From positions 1,828,501-1,892,500 of the forward strand of contig NZ_CP050695.1 of NCBI RefSeq assembly GCF_012044895.1: a stretch of 64,000 nucleotides of DNA, read 5' to 3'. A program made the translations under genes and the position numbers. The stretch's first letter is position 1. Each line of letters begins with the position of its first letter. Below the pieces are notes generated by a model. It did no database searches. It was not told the origin of the DNA and worked only from the letters and a program-made list of their open reading frames with translations. Shown one piece after another: positions 34,212-43,187 of this stretch. This DNA comes from Aquisalimonas sp. 2447 (GTDB lineage: Bacteria > Pseudomonadota > Gammaproteobacteria > Nitrococcales > Aquisalimonadaceae).

Positions 34212-35201
34212 TCAGTCTGTCTTTGGCACGATCAGCACTTTGCCGTCGCGACCACCCTTGCCGGCTTCCGCAATGGCATCGCGAATATCCCGCACATCAT
34301 AGGTGCGACCCACGCGGGCCTGAAGCTTGCCGCTGGCGATCAGGGCGGTGAGTTCCCCGTAGAGCGCCTTTTGCTGTTCGCGGCTTGATGTCTGAAACCA
34401 GTGCGCCAGCCAGAAGCCCTTGAGGGTGATGTCCCGGAAGACCAGCGCTTTCGGTGAGACGTGACACGGCTCGCCACTCATCAGGCCGTAGTTCACCACC
34501 AGGCCACCGTCCGTGAGGCAACTCGCCAGATGGTCGGTCGCGGGGCCGCCGACCGCGTCGATGCCAAGGCGGATTGCCGCACCATCCGTGGCCGCGTGTA
34601 CGCGCTCCGGGAGATCGTCCCCGTCGGTCAGGACGACGTCGGCACCCATGGCGTGCAACTCCGCGGCTGCAGACTCTCGGCGTACCACGTTGACCGTGCG
34701 GATGCCCCGCATCTTTGCAAGTTGGATGAGGTAGCCGCCGACACCGGAGTTTGCCGCATTCTGGATGACCCAGTCGTCCTGACCCAGATCCACGAATTCG
34801 CTCAGGAGCAGGGACGCTGTGGGCGGATTGACGGTCACCATCGAGAGCTGCTGGGGGTCGGCCTGGTCCGGGAGAGGGATCAGGTGAGGCGCCTTGGCGA
34901 CAATGTGGCTTGCCCAGGTGCCGATGCCGACCGGCAGCAGGACTGTTTGCCCCTGCTCGAGACTGCTTGCGTTCGGACCGAGTTCCCGAACCCGACCCAC
35001 GCCCTCGTTACCTGCCGTGGCCGGCAACTTCGGCAAGACGCCGTAATCCCCGGTGAGCGTGAGCAGGTCAGAGGGATTGATGGGAGCTGCGAGCACGTCG
35101 ACAAGGACTTGGTCATCCTGCAGGGTCGGTGGCTCAAACTCGACGACCTCGACGACGTCCTCCGGCACCGGGCCGCGTTGGCTGTATTGCACCCTGTACA
35201 T
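34212..35201 (-). CDS. Zinc-independent MDR-family reductase (MECR/quinone reductase-like)
   Basis: A 329-residue medium-chain dehydrogenase. The N-terminal GroES-like part (INPSDLLTLTGDYG, GNEGVGRVRELG) lacks the structural zinc cysteines. The Rossmann part has NAANSGVGGYLIQLAKMRG and the GGPATDHLASCLTDGG loop. It resembles mitochondrial-type 2-enoyl thioester reductases (MECR/Etr1) and quinone oxidoreductases, which use NADPH. GTG 35204 and ATG 35201 are adjacent possible starts behind AGGAGG. No operon partner is evident. Confidence 0.85.
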   Translation of the reverse strand: MYRVQYSQRGPVPEDVVEVVEFEPPTLQDDQVLVDVLAAPINPSDLLTLTGDYGVLPKLPATAGNEGVGRVRELGPNASSLEQGQTVLLPVGIGTWASHIVAKAPHLIPLPDQADPQQLSMVTVNPPTASLLLSEFVDLGQDDWVIQNAANSGVGGYLIQLAKMRGIRTVNVVRRESAAAELHAMGADVVLTDGDDLPERVHAATDGAAIRLGIDAVGGPATDHLASCLTDGGLVVNYGLMSGEPCHVSPKALVFRDITLKGFWLAHWFQTSSREQQKALYGELTALIASGKLQARVGRTYDVRDIRDAIAEAGKGGRDGKVLIVPKTD

Positions 35202-35712
35202 CACGGATCGAAACCTCCTCTGCGAAAGGATGTGGCGACTTCGGCCGCCACGGTGGCGTTACCTTGGGGGAGGTTGGGGGCCTTTGCAATTGGTCTCTGT
35301 GGGGAGAGAGTGGCGAGTTGGCAGGATTCTCCACGGACGCGGCGTCGGGCGAAGGCTGCACGGTCTTGCAGAGAGTCCTGCGATAGAAGCCAATGATTCG
35401 GATGGATGCTCCTGATCACTCTCCGGTCAACTCAACAACAGCATGCAGTGAGCCCGCTCTCTCTCTCGATAGTTGCAACGTTTGGTGCCGCCGGTGTTTC
35501 TCCTGAGACATGACCACGGCCGATGGCCGCGGGTTGTCAGGTGAGAGTCAGGCCTCAGAGGGAGATTGGGCGTGGGCGAGGAACCGGGGGCATGTGGGAT
35601 CTCCGTCCGCGGGGCACGGGAAAGCTGCCGCCGACCCGGATTCGGCCGGCGGCAATGGGTTTACCGTAAAAGGCCCTCCCCATCCGTGGGGAGATGATGC
35701 CTGTCTATTGGT
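35202..35712. other. 511-bp region without a supported gene
   Basis: Short frames only, none with both a ribosome binding site and family likeness. A small inverted repeat CTCCCC-ATCCGT-GGGGAG lies at 35676-35693, close to the 3' end of the minus-strand gene beginning at 36368, and might act as its terminator, though there is no U-run. Confidence 0.35.
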
Positions 35713-36368
35713 TTAGTCTGCGTCGTCCGTATCGACGGCCCTGTCGTGACTCTGCTCCAAAGCAGTCCATGCTGCTTCAAGTCCACCGAATTCATGGAGC
35801 AACGCAAGGTAGTGGACCTGCCGGAGCTCCAGTGCTTTCGGTCGCCTGCCGAGTTCACGGCCCTTTGCTAGCAGGTCATCCAGCATTTGGTCCCGAGAAC
35901 GGTACTGCTTCTCATGAATCGGCGCGGGCATGAGGCCCAGGCGTCGTTGCAGCGGGCCGAAACCGCCGCACCACGTGTGGATCGCCTTGACCAGGTCTGC
36001 CCGCCCATCTGCATGAAGCTGGGACTGACTTGGCATGTATCCGCCATTGTTCGCGGCGTATGCCATTACCTCATCGCGGACCTTCTCGCGCGTCCACTGC
36101 GGTGCTGTATAGCGATCCCAGCTGCCTTGGGCCAAGCCCACTGCTGTGACCGGAACCGATTCTGGTTCGAGGTTCGCGAGTCGTGTAATCAGTGACTCAG
36201 GATCCTGGAGGTCGCTTGGAGTAATCGTGATATAGGGAAAGCCGTTCTCTTCATAGGTGCGCTTCCGGCGTTGCCAGTTCCTCGCGTACTCGCTCTCAAC
36301 GTCTCCCTTGGCTGTCCCCTCATCTGTCATGAGAACTTCAACCGCCACGTTGTGCTGTTCGCCAAACT
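35713..36368 (-). pseudogene. C-terminal part of a large gene split by IS1595 (homing-type repeats)
   Basis: Joined to 37418-38338 after removal of the IS1595 element and one target copy, this part restores a 522-codon open frame, reading across the junction as LIQFG-EQHNVAVEV. It contains a nuclease-like strand pattern (VAVEVLMTDEG) and then two helical repeats (WTREKVRDEVMAYAANNGGY, YRSRDQMLDDLLAKGRELGR) like the homing-endonuclease-associated repeats of the N-terminal part. No ribosome binding site serves it alone, so it is probably not made on its own. Confidence 0.75.
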
Positions 36369-37417
36369 GGCTCTGTTCAAGTTAAGGGTTGATTGGTATA
36401 ATGGCCGTTTCCTCGCAACGGCCTGATTGTCTATGGATTCCAAGAAATTCAAAGAGTTGCTTTCCTCTGTCGAGAGCCTGACCCCGACTCAAAGCAAGCG
36501 CTTGCGCGAGACGCTGACCCAAGGTCAGGGCGCGGGGTCGAGCCTCGCTGTGATTGAAGCCGCCAAGCCGCCGGCATGCGCTTTTTGTGTGAGTGAGCGC
36601 GTTGTGCGCAACGGCCGTCGCCGTGGACTTCAGCGCTGGCTGTGCCGGGAGTGCGGCAAGACCTCGAACGCCACCACAGGCACGCCGCTGTCCCGGCTGC
36701 GCGACAAGGAGTTGTTCGCTGCGTATGCGGACTGCATGCGCCAAGGCATGACCATCCGCGCCACCGCTCGGGAACTCGGCATGACCATCGACAAGGCGTT
36801 CCGCTGGCGCCACCGCTTCCTTGAGAATGCGGTGGATCACCAGCCTTCGAGCGTCTCGGGCCTTTTGGAAGTCGACGAGACCTACTTCCGGCGCTCCCAG
36901 AAGGGATCGCGCAAGATGGCGCGTGCGCCGCGCCGGCGTGGCGGCGGACAAGGCGGCGGTGGTGGCCGCAGCAACGACGAATGGGTTCCTGTCCTCGTCG
37001 GGCGCGTGCGCGGTCAGCCGTTCACGACAGATCGCGTGCTGGGGCGCGTCTCGGGTGTCGAGATCAGCAAGGCACTCGCGCCTGTGGTCAAGAATACGGA
37101 CACGGTGGTCTGCACTGACGGCCACTCCGCCTATGAGCGCCTCGGTGAGAGGTTGGGCGTGACCACGAAGCATTTCGTCGCCAGTTATCACGGCCACGTG
37201 CGCGAGGGCGGCTTCCATGTGCAGAACGTCAACAACTACCACGGCCGCCTCCAGGGCTGGATTCTCTACCGCCTTCGCGGCGTTGCCACGAAGTATCTGC
37301 CGAACTACCTGGCGTGGATGCGGCTGACAAGCTGGAAGCATCAGGGCATCCATGCGGACGAAATCGTTGCCTCAGCGATGGGACGACAAGCAATCAACCT
37401 TTAAGTTGAACAGAGCC
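36369..37417 (+). mobile_element. IS1595-family insertion sequence, complete
   Basis: The element is 1049 bp with near-perfect terminal inverted repeats: left GGCTCTGTTCAAGTTAAGGG, right (complement) GGCTCTGTTCAACTTAAAGG, both continuing into TTGATTG. It is flanked by an 8-bp direct repeat GCCAAACT at 36361-36368 and 37418-37425, the size expected for IS1595. It carries one transposase gene that looks intact, so the insertion is probably recent. Confidence 0.95.
36433..37404 (+). CDS. IS1595-family transposase (ISXO2-like)
   Basis: A 323-residue transposase. An N-terminal zinc ribbon (CAFC at about 53-56 and CREC at about 75-78) and a helix-turn-helix (MTIRATARELGMTIDKAFRW) precede the catalytic domain, with the acidic residues in LLEVDETYFR and VCTDGHSAYE and the third position in NNYHGRLQGW. 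A glycine-rich loop near 175-190 is unusual but inside the normal variable region. ATG 36433 starts MDSKKFKELL; an in-frame TTG two codons earlier is less likely. Confidence 0.93.
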   Translation: MDSKKFKELLSSVESLTPTQSKRLRETLTQGQGAGSSLAVIEAAKPPACAFCVSERVVRNGRRRGLQRWLCRECGKTSNATTGTPLSRLRDKELFAAYADCMRQGMTIRATARELGMTIDKAFRWRHRFLENAVDHQPSSVSGLLEVDETYFRRSQKGSRKMARAPRRRGGGQGGGGGRSNDEWVPVLVGRVRGQPFTTDRVLGRVSGVEISKALAPVVKNTDTVVCTDGHSAYERLGERLGVTTKHFVASYHGHVREGGFHVQNVNNYHGRLQGWILYRLRGVATKYLPNYLAWMRLTSWKHQGIHADEIVASAMGRQAINL

Positions 37418-38338
37418 GCCAAACTGGATGAGAAAGTCCGGCTCGCGCCTCGTTCCATCGGAGAAAACCAAGCAGTCTCGCGTCACCGGAATCCCCAGAT
37501 GGTGCAAGGCAACGGCAACGCGAAGCTCGGCCGTTGACGACACGGAAAACCCTTGGGGCGCCATAAGCTCCCGGGATTCGATGCCGAGCTTCTCCTGCAG
37601 GGACCTGAGCGAACCGTAGCGACGCTGAACGGCACGGACGAAGCCTGGTGAGAGAATGCGAGTAAGATCGCGCATGCTGGTGCGCCCGTGACGGCGGACG
37701 ACGTCAAGATACAAGCGCTCAATCTCGTCGCAGGACCACTTCTTTCTTGCGCCGACAACCTCGAAGCCGAGCGCGTTGGCTCCGCTTTCCCAAGACCCGT
37801 AATGGTAACGGACGAAGGCCTCGAGCGAACTGTCCAGGGCGCGCATCCGCAAGGCCGACGGGAGCCGATGGCCACCGTCCGTATGCTTCACCAGCTCATC
37901 GTGGAGTGCCTGGGGATCGTTATGCCAGCCGTTCTGCCGAGTGTCCTTCGTGGTCGCAATTCCTGCGGCCTCCCGGAGTCCATCGATTCCATCGAAGTGC
38001 TTCCCGATGTACACGAGAGCAGACCCATACCCGGCGTTGATAAGATCCTGTCGAGTCGGGGCCCGGCCCACCTGAAGAGCGACAGTCTGGGCAACGCTGA
38101 TCAGCTCGTTCCGGTCGTTCCACCGACCGCGCCGGGTACTAGGGAACAGAAAGCCACGCTCTTGAGCAGCCGCACGCCAGCCGCCTTCCATCTTCATCAG
38201 GTCTTCATAGACCTTCCGGTTAACTTTCCTCAAGCGAGAGGCCGTGACCGTCCCGTTCCTGTCAGCGGCCTTTCCCAGTGTTTCCGCGATCTGAGATTCG
38301 TCCGTGTCGAACGCTGCAATCGTGTTTTCTTTACTCAT
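37418..38338 (-). pseudogene. N-terminal part of the gene split by IS1595: homing-endonuclease-type repeats and PD-(D/E)xK-like start
   Basis: 307 codons from ATG 38338 (AGAGG upstream) to the IS boundary; the frame runs on into the IS for only 8 codons. Three or four similar helical units of about 55 residues are visible, each ending in a G(S/G)-L/W-x(3)-LG-type turn (GYGSALVYIGKHFDGIDGLR, HYGSWESGANALGFEV, RYGSLRSLQEKLGIE), like homing-endonuclease-associated repeats. The end, RVAVALHHLGIPVTRD then REPDFLI, looks like the first strands of a restriction-endonuclease-like fold. Function is unknown; a DNA-targeting nuclease is an inference. Confidence 0.75.
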
Positions 38339-39318
38339 TGTATAAACCTCTTTAAATGGTCAGAAAGGATTTGCCTCGTGAAAAGGCAGAGCAACCATCT
38401 CATGGATTTAAAAAAGGGCAAGTTTTCGGGTAAAAGAAGGAGAGTTAGATGTTCGCGTGCGCATTAGCATATTTGAATAAATGGGCAAGATTGAAAGGAG
38501 AACCGATGCGCAGTTCACAAGGGGTTGGCACTCAGTAGAAAATTGTTACTGGACTTCGCTGCATCTGCTTCGTATTCAGGTCTGATTCGAAAAGCGGATC
38601 TCTTGCTCCAACCCAGCCAGTCCGGATCCAATTTAGAGAGTTTTCCCCCATCATTGAGTACGTGGGGAAAGAAGATGGTCCCTGGACGCTGAATGCTCCC
38701 TGTAGGCCTCGGTGGCGGTTTGGGGTGCAGTCATGTGGGCAATGACGTTTCTGCAATAGGTAGGCGCGCTATGGCGGCGCTGCCAGGAACGCAAAGGAGT
38801 TTCCTGCTCTGTAGGGACTTTTGCGACTCGCGTGTTCCTGCGGCGACGACTGCGGGAACTTGAGGGAAGGAACGCAGCTTGAGGATGGGAAGCGCGGCGG
38901 GGGAAACGTCTTGGTCGGTGAGATTAGGCGAGCAAAGCTCCGTATCCGAACTTCGTCGTCCTCAAGGTGGCAAACAACGCCGCAGACGTCACCGCGTGAT
39001 GAGTAACCGGTGCGTTCCGCCTCCCACACTCGAATGGCCCGATTGTCCTGGATGCCAGACAGCTGGTCCAAGCGCAGCTGATGCTGGTGTCAATGCACAT
39101 CGTCGACGGGTCGACTAGACGATGGGCGGGAAAACGCGTTGGGTGGGCGCTGGGAACAGATGGTCGAGTTCTGCGAGCTGATCCCGGTCGAGCGTGATCT
39201 CCGTGGCTGCGCAGTTCTCCGCGATGAATCATTGAGGTTTTTCGATCGACACGGCGAGAGCCTCCCCGGCTAGCCGAGGAGGCTCTCGATTTTCTGCTCT
39301 CCTATGAATCCATGAGGG
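38339..39318. other. About 1 kb of intergenic debris
   Basis: It includes the promoter side of the split gene (38339-38400, AT-rich), then sequence with no supported gene. From 38997 to 39228 it is a diverged copy of 43922-44146: the alaX upstream region plus the end of an aldo-keto reductase gene. Short frames here (for example 38769-39071 minus) derive from that non-coding copy and are rejected. Confidence 0.5.
39115..39228 (-). pseudogene. Aldo-keto reductase C-terminal fragment
   Basis: The minus strand reads IAENCAATEITLDRDQLAEL then a DHLFPAP-type ending and PPIV stop. This corresponds to the last 37 residues of the intact aldo-keto reductase encoded at 44033-44866 (ENRAAAEITLDQNQLAELDG). 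The rest of the gene is missing. Confidence 0.75.
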
Positions 39319-39663
39319 TTACCGGATTGCCTCCGCCCGGTGACGATGAAAGTAAAAGCGTTGCACTTGACGGAGAAACCGCATTCGGAGGAAGTCGGTG
39401 CCTGCGTCTTTGCGGTCGTAGAGGCTGTAAAAAATGGCGGCTAGAACGTCGAAACGAGTCGGGTCTTCCCCGGTTCTTGCTTCGGTGCGCTCCAATGCCT
39501 GGACTGCCTCGAGAATGTCATCATAAGAGAGCGGATCGGGTTTTTCGTTCTCCAGGTCGCGGCTCGCCGTCCCCGGGGTGATGTTGCGCAGCATCTGGTT
39601 GCAACGATCAGGGAAGCGAGGGTCGTCTTCACGTTTTGGCGTGCGGGATTTTTCATCCGTCAT
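39319..39663 (-). CDS. Small hypothetical cytoplasmic protein
   Basis: A 114-residue charged protein (DDILEAVQALERTEARTGED, DVLAAIFYSLYDRKDAGTDF). The start ATG 39663 has AAAGGT about 8-10 bases upstream. Codon use is consistent with a real gene, but no domain is recognised. It is monocistronic as far as visible, with no close neighbour in the same direction within 370 bp. Confidence 0.55.
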   Translation of the reverse strand: MTDEKSRTPKREDDPRFPDRCNQMLRNITPGTASRDLENEKPDPLSYDDILEAVQALERTEARTGEDPTRFDVLAAIFYSLYDRKDAGTDFLRMRFLRQVQRFYFHRHRAEAIR

Positions 39664-40052
39664 GAGAAATTACCTTTTCAATGGATACCAATTAGCCCGT
39701 AGGGCTTTGGGATTGATGTGCTCTTAATGTGTCACTCGAGTTTTATCGAGCTTGTCAGTATGAAAACACGAGATCGAAAATGGGCAAGCCAACGGGTTTT
39801 CCGTTCTTTGCGGGTTCAATCAACCCGAGCTGAAGGGATGTGTATGTTTATTCGCTGCGTCTTATTCGGACAACGGGAAGGATTGCTGCGGGCGCGGCAA
39901 TGGATGCGTTCACAGCCATGGGAAAAGCGCAGAGATCACGGCGGAATCCGGAAAAGGGCGACGCGATGTGCCGGGCATGTCTCAGGCGCCGAGTGAAGGC
40001 CGCATACGAAGGGGAGGGGAGAGCGCCTGGCTGTCGCGTTGTGCACAGGGCT
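39664..40052. other. 389-bp region without a supported gene
   Basis: It lies between the start of the small hypothetical gene and the end of the antitoxin-like gene. A long plus-strand frame passes through here and through the next three minus-strand genes, but it is an antisense shadow of them. No terminator or RNA is evident. Confidence 0.35.
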
Positions 40053-40388
40053 CTACGCATAACCGCCTTCTGCAATGTGCTCGATGTAGGAAATTACGTC
40101 ATCAGCCCACCCGGATCGCACGATGGCTGCCGGAGTATCGCAGAGTGCGGGGATGGGCGTTGTGACATACCACTGCCAGGCGGTATTCGGGGAGCCGGCC
40201 CACGCCTCGGTGCGCTCGAGAATCTCGACGACCTCCCGCAGCCGCTGTTGGGTTGCCTCGTCGGCGGAGGCGGTATCCAGACCGAGGATAATGAGGACTT
40301 GATCCTCTGGCTCGCCGATCTCGCTGGCAAGGCGCTTGACGGTGAGATGGCCGTCGTCGTCCAACATCCTGTCCGTGAGCGTTCCCAT
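40053..40388 (-). CDS. Xre/MbcA/ParS-type antitoxin-like protein
   Basis: A 111-residue protein. The N-terminal helix-turn-helix part (HLTVKRLASEIGEPEDQVLI) and the C-terminal toxin-binding part (RLREVVEILERTEAWAGSPN, then WYVTTPIPAL and SYIEHIAEGGYA) follow the Xre/MbcA/ParS pattern. Such antitoxins normally pair with RES-domain NAD-consuming toxins, but no RES gene is adjacent. It follows the phosphatase gene by only 3 bases and is the last gene of a three-gene operon with an ADP-ribosylglycohydrolase. Confidence 0.72.
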   Translation of the reverse strand: MGTLTDRMLDDDGHLTVKRLASEIGEPEDQVLIILGLDTASADEATQQRLREVVEILERTEAWAGSPNTAWQWYVTTPIPALCDTPAAIVRSGWADDVISYIEHIAEGGYA

Positions 40389-40391
40389 GTT

Positions 40392-40964
40392 TTACTCCCG
40401 CCAGTGTGCTCGACGAATGTACTGCTCTTGTGGGGCTGTCTCCACCGCCCCGGGCCTTGCGGTGCGAACCTCTTCGAGGGCTTGCTGTGGCGTCATGCCC
40501 CGCTCGATCAGGATACGGCAGGCGACGAGTCCAGTGCGCCCCAGGCCGCCCAGGCAGTGGATGACGATTCGCTCGCCCCGGCCGAGCCGGTCATGGAGCG
40601 GGTCGCGCCAGAGTTGCCACTGTGCTTCCCAAACAGCATCCGGCGTGCTGCAGTCCATGATCGGCAGATGCAACCAGCCGGACTCACCGTACTGGGCGCG
40701 GGCCCGCTCCCCCAGATCCTGGGCCTGGTAGTCGATCAACTCGTGGAGCTCCATAAGCGTGATCAGGCAATCGGTACCCCAGGCATCCAGGGCGTCCAGA
40801 TCCCGCTCCAGGTTCCGCACCCATGGATGCCGGTTACCCGGGCCGATCTTGCCCGGGCACAGCGTCATCCCGATCACGCCGCCACCGGGTGCGTGCACCG
40901 CGGCGATTTGCAGCGGCGAGGAATGACTGGTGGCGACACCCTTCTCGAGCCCTGTCTTCGACAT
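40392..40964 (-). CDS. Dual-specificity / CDKN3-like protein phosphatase
   Basis: A 190-residue cysteine phosphatase. The signature HCLGGLGRTG (CX5R) lies at about residues 145-154, and the general-acid region is near PIMDCSTPD. The architecture matches bacterial relatives of the cyclin-dependent kinase inhibitor 3 phosphatases. Here it is sandwiched between an ADP-ribosylglycohydrolase and an antitoxin-like gene, with gaps of 19 and 3 bases, so the three act together. The substrate is unknown. Confidence 0.83.
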   Translation of the reverse strand: MSKTGLEKGVATSHSSPLQIAAVHAPGGGVIGMTLCPGKIGPGNRHPWVRNLERDLDALDAWGTDCLITLMELHELIDYQAQDLGERARAQYGESGWLHLPIMDCSTPDAVWEAQWQLWRDPLHDRLGRGERIVIHCLGGLGRTGLVACRILIERGMTPQQALEEVRTARPGAVETAPQEQYIRRAHWRE

Positions 40965-40983
40965 TCCGATACCTCCCTTGTAA

Positions 40984-41760
40984 TTAGTCCGTCCGGTTCG
41001 CCGCTTCCCTGTAGAACCGCTCGACTAACGCGATCTGCTCGGGCTCCAGGCGCTCCATCACCGCCTCACGGATCCACGCCGGCACCCCGAACCGTGCCTC
41101 GGCGATGCCCCCGGCAATACAGGCCAGGGTGTCAGTGTCCGCGTCGAGTCCGATGCACACGTGCATGACTTCCTCGAACGAGCCCGCATCGCAGGCAATG
41201 CGGATCGCCGGCGGCACCGTTCCCTGGCAGATCTCGTTGTACCGGGAGGTGCGCTGGATGACGGGAATCGGTTCATCCAGTGCGTAGCCGTGGTTCTCGC
41301 GCACCGCCTCCAGGATCACCTCGCCGGACGCTCCGGTGCGGGCGAGCACGATGGCGTGTGCGGTCGCCTGGGCACCGCGGATGCCCTCTGGGTGATCGTG
41401 GGTAACGGCTGCGGAGCGCTCGGCCTCACGGAGTGCTTCCTCCAGGGACCGCGTCCAGAACCCGATGGGGCTCACCCGCATGGCCGAGCCATTGCCGAAG
41501 CTGTTGTACGGACCGCGGTTCGGGTCATTCCCCCACTCAATGAACCGAAGCCCCCAGGACTGGCCTCGATTCGCCTGGTAGGCCTCCCGGTAGGCCGTGG
41601 CGTAGTCGATGCCATCGAGCAGACAGCGGGCGGTGGCAAGGGTCAGCACAGTGTCATCGGTGTAGTGACTGTGGGGCTGGATCAGCGGTGTCCCCGGCAC
41701 CGCCGGCGGGCCGAACTCGTGGATGGATCCGATGATGTCGCCGGCAATGGCTCCGAGCAT
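40984..41760 (-). CDS. ADP-ribosylglycohydrolase (DraG/ARH family)
   Basis: A 258-residue enzyme. The start MLGAIAGDIIGSIHEFG, the metal-binding HYTDDTVLTLAT and the C-terminal GLDADTDTLACIAGGIAEA contain the two aspartate-rich dimagnesium sites of the ARH fold. It should remove ADP-ribose from a protein or nucleic acid. It is the first gene of the operon with a CX5R phosphatase and an MbcA/Xre-like protein. GGAGACGCTC precedes the ATG at 41760. Confidence 0.9.
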   Translation of the reverse strand: MLGAIAGDIIGSIHEFGPPAVPGTPLIQPHSHYTDDTVLTLATARCLLDGIDYATAYREAYQANRGQSWGLRFIEWGNDPNRGPYNSFGNGSAMRVSPIGFWTRSLEEALREAERSAAVTHDHPEGIRGAQATAHAIVLARTGASGEVILEAVRENHGYALDEPIPVIQRTSRYNEICQGTVPPAIRIACDAGSFEEVMHVCIGLDADTDTLACIAGGIAEARFGVPAWIREAVMERLEPEQIALVERFYREAANRTD

Positions 41761-41888
41761 GAGCGTCTCCTGTTGTTGGGCATTCAGTGTGGCATTGCGC
41801 TGCGACGCTTCGTGTCGCAGAAAGACGCCCAGCGGGTTGCCTCCATTCTCAATGGTTCGTCATGATAGTGTATATAATTACAGTACTC
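41761..41888. promoter_or_regulatory. Divergent promoter region (ADP-ribosylglycohydrolase operon / hypothetical gene)
   Basis: An AT-rich 128-bp gap. On the plus strand TATAAT (41873-41878) would place a transcription start about 41885, only a few bases before the ATG at 41889, so the plus-strand gene would have a very short leader or use the ATG at 41901. On the minus strand TATCAT near 41864 could serve the operon. Confidence 0.4.
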
Positions 41889-42269
41889 ATGGTGAGCGGT
41901 ATGATCGAAGAAGTCACCTTTGATTCGGTTCAGGTCCACAGCCCCGGCTGGCGGGGCCTTGCCCGCGCCGGCGCGGCCTCCCTGCGCGAGGCCCGCAGTG
42001 TGGTGATCCGGGAGCGGCCCGGGCAGCTCATGGTCCACTGCGACGTCACGGGCCTCGCTGTCGCCCAGCGCAAGGCCTGTGCGCGAGTGATTACCTGGTT
42101 GCAGACAACGGCCGCGCAGACCTGCCAGGTCTGCGGTAGCCAGGACGAGGGCGTTGCCTCGCCCGATGGCCGGAGCCCATTGCGGCTGTGTACCGGGTGT
42201 ATCAGTCGTAGCGGGCAGCCGCCTGTCGCAGCGTCGTTGCAATGGTCTCACGCAGAGACTGCGGGCTGA
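41889..42269 (+). CDS. Hypothetical protein with a zinc-finger-like C terminus
   Basis: A 126-residue protein. The N-terminal half (VTFDSVQVHSPGWRGLARAG, REARSVVIRERPGQLMV) is of unknown fold. The C-terminal part carries TCQVCGSQDEG and LRLCTGC, two CxxC knuckles that may bind zinc. ATG 41889 and ATG 41901 are both possible starts. Its 3' end overlaps the end of the convergent WYL fragment by 68 bases, which hints that one of the two 3' ends is not native. Confidence 0.5.
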   Translation: MVSGMIEEVTFDSVQVHSPGWRGLARAGAASLREARSVVIRERPGQLMVHCDVTGLAVAQRKACARVITWLQTTAAQTCQVCGSQDEGVASPDGRSPLRLCTGCISRSGQPPVAASLQWSHAETAG

Positions 42270-42609
42270 TCACTTCCACCTGGTCGCCAAGGCCGAGCAG
42301 CCACCAGCGCACCTGGGCGGTGTCGGCCACGGTCGCGGTGAGCCGGACGCGTCTGTCTGCCGTCTCCTCCATGACCTGATCCTGGCTCAACGGTGTCTCG
42401 CGCAAGTGGAACGCGGTCTCAGGGTCCAGTAAAAGCTCCAAAGTGAGCGACCCATCGCTCAGCGTGAAGTTAAGACCCCCTTCATCGACATAGTGCGCCA
42501 GATCGAAGCCTTCTGGTCGCCGAGCCCGGGTTTCCAGCGGCTCAGCAGCGAGCAACCGGTGGAGGGCGAGCTGAAGCACATCGTCGTAGTCGTAGAGCGT
42601 GCAGACCCC
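42202..42609 (-). pseudogene. WYL-domain transcriptional regulator, C-terminal fragment
   Basis: The minus strand reads TLYDYDDVLQLALHRLLAAE, then EGFDLAHYVDEGGLNF, ETAFHLRETPLSQDQ and WWLLGLGDQVEVISP. This is the C-terminal WCX extension of WYL-domain (YafY-type) regulators. The N-terminal helix-turn-helix and most of the WYL domain are missing. The fragment is in frame with, and directly after, the TGA of the membrane protein gene upstream, so a deletion joined the two. Confidence 0.72.
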
Positions 42610-43044
42610 TCAGACCTGGCGTCGAACTTTGTCGGTCAGCCATGGGGCGACGGTGATGACAGTGAGCACGAGCACCCAGAGGTTGCCCTCGGCAAACGTG
42701 TACTGGCGGAGCACCTGCTCCCATGTTTGTCCCGACACCAACAACCCAAGACCCGATTCGAACAAGATGGTGAGAACAAGCCAGTAGACGCCGATCCCCA
42801 CCAGGAAGGGTGTCGATCGGGATTTGTACCAGGGTGAACCGCCGTAGGTGACCAGGAGCACCAGTACCGAGAGCATGAGGCCACTGAGGGTGAGCGCCAG
42901 GGTGGGTCCCAGGGCCGGCTCCAGTAGCGTGTCCCGCACGACGCCGTTGACTGCGGCCAGGATGCCGATGGCTGCCCATAAGACTGTGGCCTTGACTACC
43001 GCGGCATTGACACCTGGACGCTGATCTTGCGTCGTGCTCGTCAT
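42610..43044 (-). CDS. Small membrane protein of unknown function
   Basis: 144 residues with four hydrophobic helices (about 19-40, 50-68, 80-100, 120-138), e.g. AAVVKATVLWAAIGILAAVN and VGIGVYWLVLTILFESGLGL. No family is recognised. GGAGA precedes ATG 43044. Its stop abuts the WYL fragment in the same frame, so the native C terminus may be altered. Confidence 0.6.
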   Translation of the reverse strand: MTSTTQDQRPGVNAAVVKATVLWAAIGILAAVNGVVRDTLLEPALGPTLALTLSGLMLSVLVLLVTYGGSPWYKSRSTPFLVGIGVYWLVLTILFESGLGLLVSGQTWEQVLRQYTFAEGNLWVLVLTVITVAPWLTDKVRRQV

Positions 43045-43187
43045 TGGGCCGCATCTCCTTTAGCCGCTAAAGCTATGAATCCCGACTGCTCGCCAGGCTC
43101 CCGGATGACGTCGACTAGCGGACCGTAGCCGCTGGCCGAGGCGGCGGTATCTCCCTGCAATAGCTCCATATTGACGCAGAAGCCATC

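Noticed and set aside
38532-39071. Small minus-strand frames
   Set aside because: Part of a repeated non-coding stretch also present upstream of alaX; no ribosome binding sites.
39840-41168. Long plus-strand open frame of 442 codons
   Set aside because: It is antisense to three well-supported minus-strand genes (antitoxin-like, phosphatase, ADP-ribosylglycohydrolase) and has no family likeness.
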